From Amycolatopsis aidingensis (GTDB lineage: Bacteria; Actinomycetota; Actinomycetes; Mycobacteriales; Pseudonocardiaceae), in NCBI RefSeq assembly GCF_018885265.1, contig NZ_CP076538.1, positions 6,298,001 to 6,362,000 on the forward strand: 64,000 bases of DNA, read 5' to 3'. The translations under genes were made by a program, and so were the position numbers. Below the pieces are notes generated by a model, which did no database searches, was not told the DNA's origin, and saw nothing but the letters and a program-made list of their open reading frames with translations. Positions 39,171-48,760 of this stretch are shown piece by piece. Each line of letters begins with the position of its first letter. The stretch's first letter is position 1.

Positions 39171-42100
39171 GTGACCGCACATCCACACCACACTCGCCGG
39201 AAACTGACCCCCAGCACGAACCGCCACGCCGTGCGGGCGGTGGCCAACATGCTCCGGTTCGTCGGTCGAGTCCTGCGCGGCCTGCTCGCCGCCGTCGTCC
39301 TGCTCACTCTCGTGGCCGGCCTGCCCTGGGCCCTGGTGCACTTCGTCGGCTGGCCCCTGCCCGACCACGTGCCGAGCTGGGAGGAGATCCAAGCAACACT
39401 GCTCAACCCGATGAGCGCGCAGTTCCTGCTCGACAGCTTGGCGGTGCTGTGCTGGATCGTCTGGTTCTTCTTCGCCCTCGACGTGCTGCGCTGCATCGTC
39501 GACGCGGTGCGCGGGATCACCTGGCCGCAGGTCCGCCCACCTGGCCCGCTCCACGGGCTCGCCGCGGCGTTGATCGGCACCATCGTGCTGACCCTGCTCG
39601 GCAACCGGCCCCCATACACCGCGCCTACCCCCACCACTGCCGCGCTGGCCAGCAATCTCGCGCCGGTCGCCGTGGTCGCGCCGCTGACGCCCGGCCCGGC
39701 CGCGTACACGACGACCCAGCACGCGACCGTCACGCACCAGACCACCACCATGGTGATCGACCGAGCAGCGCCGGCCCCAGCTGGCATGGTCCAGGTCACC
39801 GAGGAAGTCCGGCTCCCGCACGATGGGATCTACGACAGCCTGTGGCGGGTCGCTGAGCGCATCTACGGCCCCGGTGGCGGCAGCCGCTGGCCGGAACTGT
39901 TCCAGCTCAACCGCGGCGTCGAGCAGCCCGACGGCCGGACGCTCACCAACCCCAACCTGGTGCGGCCCGGCTGGAAGATCGCCGCCTACATTCCCGCACC
40001 ACCCGATCTGCGTCCGCCCGACACACCACAGCAGCCGCCGGTCCCACCGCCTCAGCCGCCACCGACAACCACCGCTCCCACCGCGCCACCGTCGACCCAA
40101 CCCGCGCCCAACATCACACCGGCCCCGGCCGAGGCCGACCATTCCGGTGAGCAGACCAGCAACCAGGCCGAACCGGGGTTGGATCTGCTGACCGGCGCGT
40201 TCGTGAGCCTCGGCCTAGCCGGAGTGATCACCGCGGCCGTGATGTCGGCCCGGATATGGCGGCGCCGCCGCTACCGCATCGGCAGCGGTGACCGCGCCGA
40301 CCTGCACCGCCCGATCGCCCCGGTGGTCCGCTCCCTGCGCACCGCACACGACGACCACGACGCCGACCAACGCTCTGCCGAGGACGTGGAGTTCGTCGAC
40401 CTCGCGCCCGCGCCGCCGCGGATCCACATCACCGCGGCCGGCGACCTCGAGCCCGACGACGAACCGACGCCCGTTCCAGCGCGAGTCGGCACACGCGGTG
40501 GCGGCGAACTCGCCGTGAACCTCGCCAGCACCCGAGGACTCGGCCTGGCCGGTCCCGGAGCCACGGCCGCCGCCCGCGCACTCCTGCTCCACCTGCTCGC
40601 CGAACAACAGCCAGGGGTCGGCGTGTGCGTGCTCATCCCCGCCGACGACCTGCACCTCGTCTTCGACAGCACCGAGGTCGAGAGCCTGCCCTCCACCGTC
40701 CGAGTGGTCGAATCCCTCGACGCCGCCCTCAACGAGATGGAGGCGGCGTTGCTCACCCGCACCCGCCACGCCATCGAGGAGACCGGGACCCCGCCGACCG
40801 CCACCTCACTCGTGCTGCTCGGCAGCCCGGCGCCGCATGCCGAACGGCGACTGCAGGCCGTGCTCGACAACGGCTCCACCCTGGGACTGGCCGGCATCCT
40901 GCTCGGCCAGTGGCGACCCGGCGCGACCGTCCGCGTCCGACACGACGGCACCGTCGGCGCCACCAGCCCCGGCCCCGGCGATGCCCTCGCCGGCGCGCGC
41001 CTGTTCACCCTGCCCGCCACCGACACCACCGAGTTGCTCGCCGTGCTCCGCGACGCCGAAGGCCCCGCCGACCTCCCGCCGCTCGACCACCCGAGCGCTA
41101 CCGGTGACAAGGAGCAAGCAGCTCTCGCGGACCACCGCTCGGACGTTCCCGACGTTGCGCACCCCTCGTCCGTACCCGAGCAACGCACGGTCGAGGAGAT
41201 GACGCGACTCGAAACGACCCGACCGCCGGAACCGGAGCACAGCCAGCAGGCCCCGAGCCTGCAACTGCTCGACGCCCACCCCGAATCGGTCGACACCCCG
41301 CCCGCGACCGGGACACCGATCCCGGCGGCCGACCTAGTCGAGGACGACAGGTCACCTACGGACGTGGCCTCGAACCCGGACGCTGTCGAGCCGGTTGACG
41401 ACCCGTCACCGCATTCCCCGGAGCCGTCGGATCGCAACGAAGCCGCCAAGGCCATGCCTCGGCGATCATTTGTCCTGCGTGTGCTGGGGCGTATCGACCT
41501 GGTGCTGCATCACGATGGCGATGCGCGGGAACTCGGTGGCGCACTGACACCGAAGCACCGCGAGATACTCGCCTACCTCGCGCTGCATCCCCAGGGTGTG
41601 CGCCGCGAGGCCCTCAACGACGCCATCTGGCCCGACAGCCGGCCCCCGCGCCCGTTCAACAGCCTGCACAACGCGCTTTCGCTGCTGCGCCGCGCCCTGG
41701 ACAACGCCACCGACGGTGCCATCAGCGACCTGATCCTCAACGACGACGGCCGCTACCACCTCGACACCGACCTGGTCACCACGGACTACCAGCGGCTCCA
41801 GTACGCCCTGCAGACGCCACGCTCAGCCGGTGGCGGTGACAAAGCCCTGGCCCCGCTGCGCGAGGCCGTCGAGCTCTACCAGGGCGACCTCGCCGAGGAC
41901 CTCACCGCGCCGTGGGTCGAACCGTTCCGCGAGTCCATCCGCCGCGACGTCCTCGACGCCCTCGGCGTGCTGATCCGCGCCCACGGTGAGAGCGACCCGG
42001 AAACCATGCTCGTGCTGCTGGAACGCACCCGGAAGCTCGACCGGTACAACGAAGGCGTCTACCGCGACATCATCCGCATCCAGGCCCGCCTGGGCCAGTA

Positions 42101-42254
42101 CGACGCCATCCCACGCACCCTCGCGGTGCTCGCCACCGCCCTGGATGACATCGGTCAGGAAACCAGCAGCGAGACCCGCAACCTCGCAGAGTTCCTCCAA
42201 CGGCGCGACAGCACGCGGCGGTCCGCATCACCAGACAACGCCGCGGCCAGCTAA
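39171..42254 (+). CDS. Membrane-anchored LysM-type protein with C-terminal BTAD regulator domain
   Basis: 1,027 residues from GTG 39171. Three transmembrane segments (about 36-58, 83-108, 127-144), an external LysM-like module near 221-275 (YDSLWRVAERIYG to VRPGWKIAAYIP), a Pro/Thr-rich spacer, a fourth membrane helix at about 338-360, then a long cytoplasmic part. The cytoplasmic C-terminus from about 765 is an OmpR-type DNA-binding domain plus BTAD (LRVLGRIDLVLHHDGDAREL, LTPKHREILAYLALHPQGVR, LYQGDLAEDLTAPWVEPFRE). A wall-binding sensor joined to a transcription-activator domain at the end of a pilus operon suggests that it couples envelope state to expression (inference). The region 440-620 looks NTPase-like but lacks a clear P-loop. 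Confidence 0.85.
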   Translation: MTAHPHHTRRKLTPSTNRHAVRAVANMLRFVGRVLRGLLAAVVLLTLVAGLPWALVHFVGWPLPDHVPSWEEIQATLLNPMSAQFLLDSLAVLCWIVWFFFALDVLRCIVDAVRGITWPQVRPPGPLHGLAAALIGTIVLTLLGNRPPYTAPTPTTAALASNLAPVAVVAPLTPGPAAYTTTQHATVTHQTTTMVIDRAAPAPAGMVQVTEEVRLPHDGIYDSLWRVAERIYGPGGGSRWPELFQLNRGVEQPDGRTLTNPNLVRPGWKIAAYIPAPPDLRPPDTPQQPPVPPPQPPPTTTAPTAPPSTQPAPNITPAPAEADHSGEQTSNQAEPGLDLLTGAFVSLGLAGVITAAVMSARIWRRRRYRIGSGDRADLHRPIAPVVRSLRTAHDDHDADQRSAEDVEFVDLAPAPPRIHITAAGDLEPDDEPTPVPARVGTRGGGELAVNLASTRGLGLAGPGATAAARALLLHLLAEQQPGVGVCVLIPADDLHLVFDSTEVESLPSTVRVVESLDAALNEMEAALLTRTRHAIEETGTPPTATSLVLLGSPAPHAERRLQAVLDNGSTLGLAGILLGQWRPGATVRVRHDGTVGATSPGPGDALAGARLFTLPATDTTELLAVLRDAEGPADLPPLDHPSATGDKEQAALADHRSDVPDVAHPSSVPEQRTVEEMTRLETTRPPEPEHSQQAPSLQLLDAHPESVDTPPATGTPIPAADLVEDDRSPTDVASNPDAVEPVDDPSPHSPEPSDRNEAAKAMPRRSFVLRVLGRIDLVLHHDGDARELGGALTPKHREILAYLALHPQGVRREALNDAIWPDSRPPRPFNSLHNALSLLRRALDNATDGAISDLILNDDGRYHLDTDLVTTDYQRLQYALQTPRSAGGGDKALAPLREAVELYQGDLAEDLTAPWVEPFRESIRRDVLDALGVLIRAHGESDPETMLVLLERTRKLDRYNEGVYRDIIRIQARLGQYDAIPRTLAVLATALDDIGQETSSETRNLAEFLQRRDSTRRSASPDNAAAS

Positions 42255-42721
42255 CCGGGCCCGTGGGTTCTAGTCGACGAGTCGTCAACTGGAGACTCGC
42301 TCTCGCCGTGCGGTTGGCGTCGGCGGCGCTTCTTCGCGGCTTGCGCCTTCTGCAGGCGCTCGATCAGATCGAGGTGTTCTTCCGCCCAGTCGATGAGCGG
42401 GCGTGCCCTGATCAGCAGGTCCTCGGCCGCGGGCGTGAGCGAGTACACCACCGATCGTGGAAACACCGCCTCCACGTGTCGCAGGACCAGCCCCGCCGTC
42501 TCCAGACGCCGTAACGTCCGCCCCAAGGACCTGCCCTGAATCGGATGGTCCGAGCCTGTCCATGGATCAAACGTAGTCGCCGCCTGGATGGCGGCGTGCA
42601 GATCGTTGTAATGCAACGGCCCCGCGCTCAACACCACCAGAATATGCGAAATCCAATCCCCGTCCAGCAGGTGTCGGAGATCCCTCGCCCGCTCCAGGTA
42701 CCTAACGTCCCCCGTTACCAT
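42251..42721 (-). CDS. HxlR-like winged-helix regulator
   Basis: 156 residues from ATG 42721, convergent with the BTAD gene and overlapping it by 4 nt. The core fits HxlR/PadR winged helices: LLDGDWISHILVVLSAGPLH, then GRSLGRTLRRLETAGLVLRH and VVYSLTPAAEDLLIRARPLI. A basic Arg/Lys-rich tail (KKRRRRQPHG) is added. The canonical Cys of redox-sensing HxlR proteins is not seen. A palindrome at 42851-42872 lies upstream. Confidence 0.8.
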   Translation of the reverse strand: MVTGDVRYLERARDLRHLLDGDWISHILVVLSAGPLHYNDLHAAIQAATTFDPWTGSDHPIQGRSLGRTLRRLETAGLVLRHVEAVFPRSVVYSLTPAAEDLLIRARPLIDWAEEHLDLIERLQKAQAAKKRRRRQPHGESESPVDDSSTRTHGPG

Positions 42722-43658
42722 TGATACACTCCATGCTCAACTGGTAAGGGCTCGCCTACACCCCGCCCCCGCGGCGTAGACAAGCCTTGACATTCAAAAA
42801 TGCGAATCGCCTCCATTCTGGCCAGAGTGCGCATATAATCCGGTCGTCCCCGGTGATCCCTGGTGATCACCGTCAAGGATCATCAACGTTACGCTGAACG
42901 GGCTAGGCGACGCAGCGTATTTCTACTCAGGACGAGCGAGTACAACCACATTAGGTGACATGGTAGTAGATTAATATTACTTACAGTGAGCATTGTAGGG
43001 TCTCACCGCGCACGACATGTCGATCTTGCGTGACCTGGGTGTTCCTGGCTTTCTTACGGCCTTGTCACCCATGATCAGTCTCAAGTTCCTGGCATTTTCT
43101 CGCGAGGGCGAGATCAGGTGGCTTTCCCGAGTCGCCCGAGTACACCACGCTGAGCCCCGAGCCCGAGGACTACCGGCGAGCGAGAGTCAGCTCGCCGAGT
43201 TGCTGGGCACTGCCAGCTTGGAACGCTTCCACCGGCGAGCGTCTGCGACCCTGAGGACGTCCACCGGTCTAACTGGAGCATGGGGACGCCTACTACGAGG
43301 TCGACTTCCGGCAGTTCCTGGAGTCCCGTTGAGTCATCTCAATCCCTCCCGTGGCACGCTCTCCTCGCGTCTCCCGCACGTACACACTGCTCGACTTGGC
43401 CTGCTGCTGGGCGAGCTGCACGCCTCGCCGATCGCCGGACAAGGCCTTTGCTCGTAGCCGTCGGCCGGGATCGACCTTGTCAGTCTGCCCGGTGCCGGTG
43501 ACATCCGTGCTCGGAGACGAGCAGAATTCGAGAGGCTTACCTGAGCCATCGTCCAACACGCCCCACAATTGAAGCGTTGATGCGTGGATCGTGTACGATA
43601 CTGAAGTTACGTCCTGGTCGAGCTGTGGCCATGGACACCTGCTTCAGGAGGGCCACCC
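42722..43658. promoter_or_regulatory. AT-richer intergenic region with an inverted repeat
   Basis: About 940 bp without a confident gene. CGGTGATC at 42851-42858 is mirrored by GATCACCG at 42865-42872 around a 6-nt loop, a possible operator or small hairpin 130 bp upstream of the HxlR gene. From 43100 to 43332 the plus strand has protein-like scraps in different frames (PEYTTLSPEPEDYRRARV, LAELLGTASLERFHRRA, HGDAYYEVDFRQFLESR then stop), suggesting a decayed gene. AGGAGG precedes the ATG at 43659. Confidence 0.45.
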
Positions 43659-44354
43659 ATGGTTCCAGACTCACCCGCCGATGCTCTCGGCTCTCATGCG
43701 CCCGGCCTGCGCGACTTGCTCGTTGAGATCGTACGGGCGCGGCACGGTCTCGCGGCCGAGGCGCACGTGGTCTCCGAGTCCAGGTACGCGATGGGGTTCG
43801 GCAGCCAGTGGCGGGACCTGCTGGACGACACCAGTCAAACACTGAAGGACCGGGGTTTCCGGTCCGTCAAGCTGGCCCCCGGCGGACACGAGGTCCCAGT
43901 AGTCAACGACAGCCTGGTGTACGTCTGGCGCGTGGCGAACACCCCGAAGGCGGTGAGCGAGTTCGCGTCGAGCCCGACCCGGAAGAACGGCTTCACGACC
44001 GCTCCCCTCGACCCGACGCTGTGGGAGCCCAGCCTGTCCGGCGAGTCTGAGCCCGTCCAGGACGCCACAGAGGAGAGCGAGCTCGGTCCCGTGCTTAGGG
44101 CGGTCGGCGACACGATGCCGCTGGTACTGGTCATGGTCGAGTCGACGCCGCGGCAGCTTCAGTCGATCAAGTGGGCCGTCGCGGTGCTCGACGGCGACGG
44201 CAAGGTCAAGCTGCGTGGGCAGGAGTGCATCTGGGAGCTGGAGCTCGCCGCCGATGACGCCGCATCCGACGTCGAGTCGTTCGACAGCGGTGTGCCGGTC
44301 GCGCCGGTCGTGGAGCTCCAGAAGCAAAAGGACCGGACGCCGACCGATGGGTGA
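43659..44354 (+). CDS. Protein of unknown function, first gene of a three-gene cassette
   Basis: 231 residues; ATG 43659 has AGGAGG at good distance. Residues 10-100 look like one globular domain (LRDLLVEIVRARHGLAAEAH, YAMGFGSQWRDLLDDTSQTL, VVNDSLVYVWRVANTPKAVS). Residues 125-205 form a second (VLRAVGDTMPLVLVMVESTP, LQSIKWAVAVLDGDGKVKLR, GQECIWELELAADDAASDVE). No motif of a known enzyme is visible. The stop lies 8 nt inside the next gene, so the two are coupled. With an ImmA-type peptidase and a helicase downstream it is probably part of a defence or stress module. Confidence 0.8.
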   Translation: MVPDSPADALGSHAPGLRDLLVEIVRARHGLAAEAHVVSESRYAMGFGSQWRDLLDDTSQTLKDRGFRSVKLAPGGHEVPVVNDSLVYVWRVANTPKAVSEFASSPTRKNGFTTAPLDPTLWEPSLSGESEPVQDATEESELGPVLRAVGDTMPLVLVMVESTPRQLQSIKWAVAVLDGDGKVKLRGQECIWELELAADDAASDVESFDSGVPVAPVVELQKQKDRTPTDG

Positions 44355-45465
44355 AGACGGCCAAGGCATGTTCGAGGTCCCGACCGGCGGGACGGGTCGA
44401 TTCGAGCCGGCACGGCTGACCCAGGCCCGGGTCCGCCTCGGTGTGAGCAAAACCGACCTGGCTGCAGAGGTCGGTGTCTCTGCGGCAGCGATCGGCCAGT
44501 ACGAGGCCGGCGTGAACTCGCCGCGGCCCGAGGTGCTCGATCGGCTGGCGACCTCTTTGAAAGTCCGCCCGGGGTTCTTCGGCGTTGGCCGCCCGCTCGC
44601 GCGCATCGACACCCTGAACGCACACTTCCGCAGCCTGAGGTCAGCCCGCGTCAGCGACCGCCAGAAGGCGTTGGCCACTGCGGCGCTTGTGTGGGAGCTG
44701 ACCTTCGCGCTAGAGCGGTACGTCAAGCTGCCCGACGCGGATCTCCCGGTCCTCGCCGCGGGCGCGACGCCCTCCGAGGCTGCCGCGACGCTCCGCGCGC
44801 ACTGGGGGTTGCCGGACGGTCCGGTGAAGCACTTGGTCGCCACGGCCGAGTCCCGCGGCATCGTCGTCGCCGTACGGCCGTTGCGCGAGATCGAAGCTGT
44901 CGACGCGTTCTCCGCTGTCATCGTCGACAGGCCGATTATTATCACCACGCCCCGCCGAAGCGAGAATGTCTTCAGGCACAGGTTTTCGACCGCGCACGAG
45001 ATCGGCCACCTCCTACTGCATCGCGACCCCACCGCCCACAGCGCTGCGGTTGAGAAGGAGGCCGACGAGTTCGCAGCCGCATTTCTGACGCCGGCAGCTG
45101 CCATGGACGCGGTGCTGCCGCAGCGGCTGGACCTGGCGGCTCTGGACCGGCTCGGGCGGACATGGGGCGTCTCGCCGAAGTCGCTCGTCCGCCGGATGGT
45201 CGAGCGCGGGCGCACCACCGAGTCGTCGGCGCGGCGGGCCTACCAGCGCCTGGCCATGATCGACGACCCTCGGGCCGACCCGACGAGCGCGTACCTGGGG
45301 GAGACGCCGTCGCTCCTGAAGAAGGCTGCGGAGCTGGCAAGCGACCACGGTGTGGGGGTTTCTGCACTCGCTGAGGTGCTGAAGCTCAGCGCCGCGGAAG
45401 TCCGTGACCTGCTTGGTGATGCCGACCAGCGCCCAGTCCTGCGCCTGGTCGGTGGCGGGGATTGA
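44347..45465 (+). CDS. XRE helix-turn-helix protein fused to an ImmA/IrrE metallopeptidase
   Basis: 372 residues. The XRE domain occupies about 24-75 (LTQARVRLGVSKTDLAAEVG, VSAAAIGQYEAGVNSPRPEV). The ImmA/IrrE domain has the zinc motif HEIGH at 217-221 inside FRHRFSTAHEIGHLLLHRDP and the downstream EKEADEFAAAFLTP. Such proteases cleave repressors or antitoxins upon a signal. The last 100 residues form a helical tail with a second HTH-like segment (VSALAEVLKLSAAEVRDLLG). It sits between the unknown protein and the helicase, with almost no gap, so it probably regulates or senses for this cassette. Confidence 0.9.
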   Translation: MGEDGQGMFEVPTGGTGRFEPARLTQARVRLGVSKTDLAAEVGVSAAAIGQYEAGVNSPRPEVLDRLATSLKVRPGFFGVGRPLARIDTLNAHFRSLRSARVSDRQKALATAALVWELTFALERYVKLPDADLPVLAAGATPSEAAATLRAHWGLPDGPVKHLVATAESRGIVVAVRPLREIEAVDAFSAVIVDRPIIITTPRRSENVFRHRFSTAHEIGHLLLHRDPTAHSAAVEKEADEFAAAFLTPAAAMDAVLPQRLDLAALDRLGRTWGVSPKSLVRRMVERGRTTESSARRAYQRLAMIDDPRADPTSAYLGETPSLLKKAAELASDHGVGVSALAEVLKLSAAEVRDLLGDADQRPVLRLVGGGD

Positions 45466-45470
45466 CTGCC

Positions 45471-48212
45471 ATGGCGTCGGTTCAGCAGCAGGTGCAGAGC
45501 GTTGACGGGGTCATCTGCCAGAACATCGCCAGTCTCGGTGACGATCGCGGTTTTCTGTCGCAGAACCTTCTCTCTCAGCTCCGGAACATGATCGAGGGGC
45601 TCATGGTCTGGGCGTACCTCGACGACCCCTCTGCTGAGTTCCACTACGACCAGGTGGGGCCTGCGCTGGTCGAGGCCAAAGCGAAGGCGAAGTTCCGCTT
45701 GCTGAGCAGGTTCCACAACCTGCTCCAGGCCAGTGTCTCGCACTACACGCTGGACGGCGACCCGTCCGAGCGGCTGATGCTCAAGTACTACGAGTACCTG
45801 CTTCGCACCCGCGACCTCGCGCTGAAGCAGTTCGGCATCAGGATTCTCGGCAATCTCGAGCTGTTCCCCGCAGACCTCGATCCGTCGCTCCGGGAGTACC
45901 ACGAGAAGATCGCGGAGCGCATCGAGGCAGCCCGCACGACGCAGACCGAGCGCCGTCGCGGGCGCTACTACATCCATAGTTCGCGGCCCTTCTTCTCCGG
46001 CGGGCGGATCTACTACGAGGTCACCTTCTCGGTGGCCCACAACTGGACGAGTAAGTTCGACCGCACGATCGCGTTCACCGACATCGACATGACCGACAGG
46101 TACGCGGCCTACCTGGACCTGTCGAGCGAATCGATCACGGTGCTGGGGCGGACCATGCCGATCTTGGTCATCCTTTCGTGGGAAGTCTCGATACGTCCCT
46201 GCGAATTTGACAACTACGCGCGGTTCTTCGGACTGCCGAAGGGGGTTCAGTCGAGCCACGCCGAGTACCGCAACCTGATGCAGTACCTGACGGAGACCCG
46301 GTCCAGCCTGCTCGACCTCGTCGACATGACCGACGCGAGCTACAACCAGATCCGCAGCTGGGCTCTCGGTGACTCGCGGCGGACCGCGCTGATCTTCCCT
46401 GCGCTCGACCAGGCCCGGGCGCTCATCCGCTCGAGCCGGCCGGGGTCCCGCGTGCTGCGATACCTGATGCTCCAGATGCGCAATCAGTGGATCAAGGCCC
46501 AGTACGAGCCCACGCCGAACAGGTGGCTGTCAGGGCTCCGGCTCACGTCGCGGAGCAGCCCCTTCGACACGATGCCGTTCTGCACCGCTCCCCGCGGTCA
46601 CGTCCCGCGCTTCGCGGATCTTGCAGAGAGCCTTGATGCAACCGGCCGCGAGCACGAGCTGCTGGCGCGCCGCGTGAGGAACAACGTCGAGCAGCACGGC
46701 GCGATCTACACACCGGCTGCGGAGTGCGAAGACCTCGGCGCCGTCGACACGCTGATCCAGAAGCACAACCAGCTGCTCCCGCCGACCGACCAGCACGCGC
46801 CGCGGAAGCTCACCCACGCCAACGGGCACGTCTTCATCGTCGGGTACGAGGACGACACCGTCGCGATCATCGAGAAGCTGCAGGCGATCGCGGGCGAGGG
46901 CATCGAAGGGCACGCCGACAGCGTCCAGGAGTGGCTGGACGCGAACCCGGGCGAGGTCGACGACGACCTGAAGGCCGGGGCACTGAAGGCGCTGTTCACG
47001 CGTTCGAAGGTCGCGCTCGTCTACGGGTCGGCCGGGACCGGGAAGTCCACCATGGTGGATCACATCGCCAACTACTTCTCGGGCGAGCGGAAGCTCTTCC
47101 TCGCGCACACCAACCCGGCTGTCGACAACCTCAGGCGGCGGGTGCATGCACCGAATTCCGACTTCAGCACGATCACCAGTCACATCAACACGAGCGAGTC
47201 AACAGGCTCGAGCTACGACGTTGTTGTGATCGACGAGTGCAGCTTCGTGGACAACGCGAACCTGCTGAAGGTACTCAACAGCACCACGTTCGAGCTGCTG
47301 GTGCTCGTCGGTGACGTCTACCAGATCGAGTCGATCCAGTTCGGCAACTGGTTCAACCTCGCCCGCTCATACGTCCCCAAGGAGTCAGTCTTCGAGCTGA
47401 CCAAGCCCTGGCGGACGGAAGACGGAGCACTACTCGCCTTATGGGACCGGGTGCGGAACCTGGACGACCGGATCGAGGAGTCGCTCTCCAAAAACGGCTA
47501 CTCGAAAACGCTGGGCGATGCGCTCTTCCTGCGCGAGAGCGACGACGAGATCGTGCTGTGCCTGAACTACGACGGGCTCTACGGCATCAACAACGTCAAC
47601 CGGTTCCTGCAGGCGAGCAACCCGAGCCCTGCCGCGACCTGGGGCGAGGCGACCTACAAGGTCGGTGACCCGGTGCTGTTCAACGAGACCGAGCGCTTCC
47701 GGCCGGTCATCTTCAACAACCTGAAAGGCAGGGTCACCGGCATCGACCGCGTGCCCGGTCGCATCACGTTCGACGTCGACCTCGAACGTGAGGTCACCGA
47801 GGGCGATCTGTTCGGTACCGACCTGCGGTGGGTCGAGGGCTCGGTAGTCCAGTTCGATGTCTTCGAGCGCCTGAACTCGGACGCCGATGACGACGACGTC
47901 AACACGCTGGTGCCCTTCCAGATCGCCTACGCCGTGTCGATTCACAAGGCACAGGGCTTGGAATACGATTCGGTCAAGGTGGTCATGACGGACGCCAACG
48001 AGGAGCGGATCTCCCACAGCATCTTCTATACGGCGATCACGCGGGCCAGGCGTCGGCTTGGTGTCTTCTGGACGCCGGAGACGCAGCAGCGGATCCTGAG
48101 CCGGCTGGCGGTGCACGAGAGGACGAAGGACGAGAACTTGCTGAAGGCGCGCCGGGGTGTCATTCCTGTTGAGTCCCGGCCGAGGCGGCAGAAGGAGCGT
48201 CTCCGGCCGTAG
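45471..48212 (+). CDS. RecD/UvrD-like superfamily 1 helicase with large novel N-terminal region
   Basis: 913 residues from ATG 45471 (TTG 45462 would overlap the previous stop). The C-terminal 400 residues have Walker A VYGSAGTGKSTMVDH (about 518-526), motif II VVVIDECSFVDNANLL (about 584), a Q/III-like LLVLVGDVYQIESIQFG, motif V-like YAVSIHKAQGLEYDSVKVVM (about 824) and motif VI FYTAITRARRRLGVFW (about 853). The first 500 residues match no family I recognise. Near residue 38 the helix SQNLLSQLRNMIEGLMVWAY has the look of a HEPN helix, but Gly replaces the expected His. The architecture suggests a nucleic-acid-remodelling effector. Confidence 0.87.
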   Translation: MASVQQQVQSVDGVICQNIASLGDDRGFLSQNLLSQLRNMIEGLMVWAYLDDPSAEFHYDQVGPALVEAKAKAKFRLLSRFHNLLQASVSHYTLDGDPSERLMLKYYEYLLRTRDLALKQFGIRILGNLELFPADLDPSLREYHEKIAERIEAARTTQTERRRGRYYIHSSRPFFSGGRIYYEVTFSVAHNWTSKFDRTIAFTDIDMTDRYAAYLDLSSESITVLGRTMPILVILSWEVSIRPCEFDNYARFFGLPKGVQSSHAEYRNLMQYLTETRSSLLDLVDMTDASYNQIRSWALGDSRRTALIFPALDQARALIRSSRPGSRVLRYLMLQMRNQWIKAQYEPTPNRWLSGLRLTSRSSPFDTMPFCTAPRGHVPRFADLAESLDATGREHELLARRVRNNVEQHGAIYTPAAECEDLGAVDTLIQKHNQLLPPTDQHAPRKLTHANGHVFIVGYEDDTVAIIEKLQAIAGEGIEGHADSVQEWLDANPGEVDDDLKAGALKALFTRSKVALVYGSAGTGKSTMVDHIANYFSGERKLFLAHTNPAVDNLRRRVHAPNSDFSTITSHINTSESTGSSYDVVVIDECSFVDNANLLKVLNSTTFELLVLVGDVYQIESIQFGNWFNLARSYVPKESVFELTKPWRTEDGALLALWDRVRNLDDRIEESLSKNGYSKTLGDALFLRESDDEIVLCLNYDGLYGINNVNRFLQASNPSPAATWGEATYKVGDPVLFNETERFRPVIFNNLKGRVTGIDRVPGRITFDVDLEREVTEGDLFGTDLRWVEGSVVQFDVFERLNSDADDDDVNTLVPFQIAYAVSIHKAQGLEYDSVKVVMTDANEERISHSIFYTAITRARRRLGVFWTPETQQRILSRLAVHERTKDENLLKARRGVIPVESRPRRQKERLRP

Positions 48213-48760
48213 TGGGTGCGCCGGGATCTGCTGTCCAGGTGACTTACCCGACGACGGTCCCGTCCAGCTACCTGTTAGAGCGGTAGCCCCTCGAAGCCGC
48301 GTAACGCCTGGTCAACCTGCCCGTAAGCCCTACCAATGCTGCGCCCGACTCGGCGGCCGGCAGGCACGTGAACAGTCGATATGGGTGGGGGTCACCTGCC
48401 GTTCTTCCTGACTCCGTGGTCGCCTTGACTACGGCGGTCATCACCCTTCGCGGCCCACTTCCCGCCGATCGAGCTCGCTCGCCGAGCTTCTCCGCGCGCC
48501 CCCACTCGTGACCATCCCAGAGCCACCCTCCTGCACGGCCGCACGACAACTCCGCCCAAATTCGGCAATGTGCATAAAATCTGACCTCAATTGTCGCCAA
48601 TGCTTGCCAATCGCCCATTTTCAATATGCGATCGACATTTATATCATTACCCTAAAACAGCCCGGCTTGAATTGCATGGCGTGACATTTTCGTGTCGAAC
48701 ATTCCGCAATTCTAGTTTCGCCATCCCAAACTCAGAAGCGCCATCAAACGAGCTGTCGGG
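48213..48760. other. Intergenic region before the minisatellite
   Basis: About 550 bp separating the helicase gene from the tandem array. No gene is supported. The part 48550-48740 is markedly AT-richer (TATATCATTACCC-type stretches), unlike the GC-rich repeat that follows. Confidence 0.5.
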
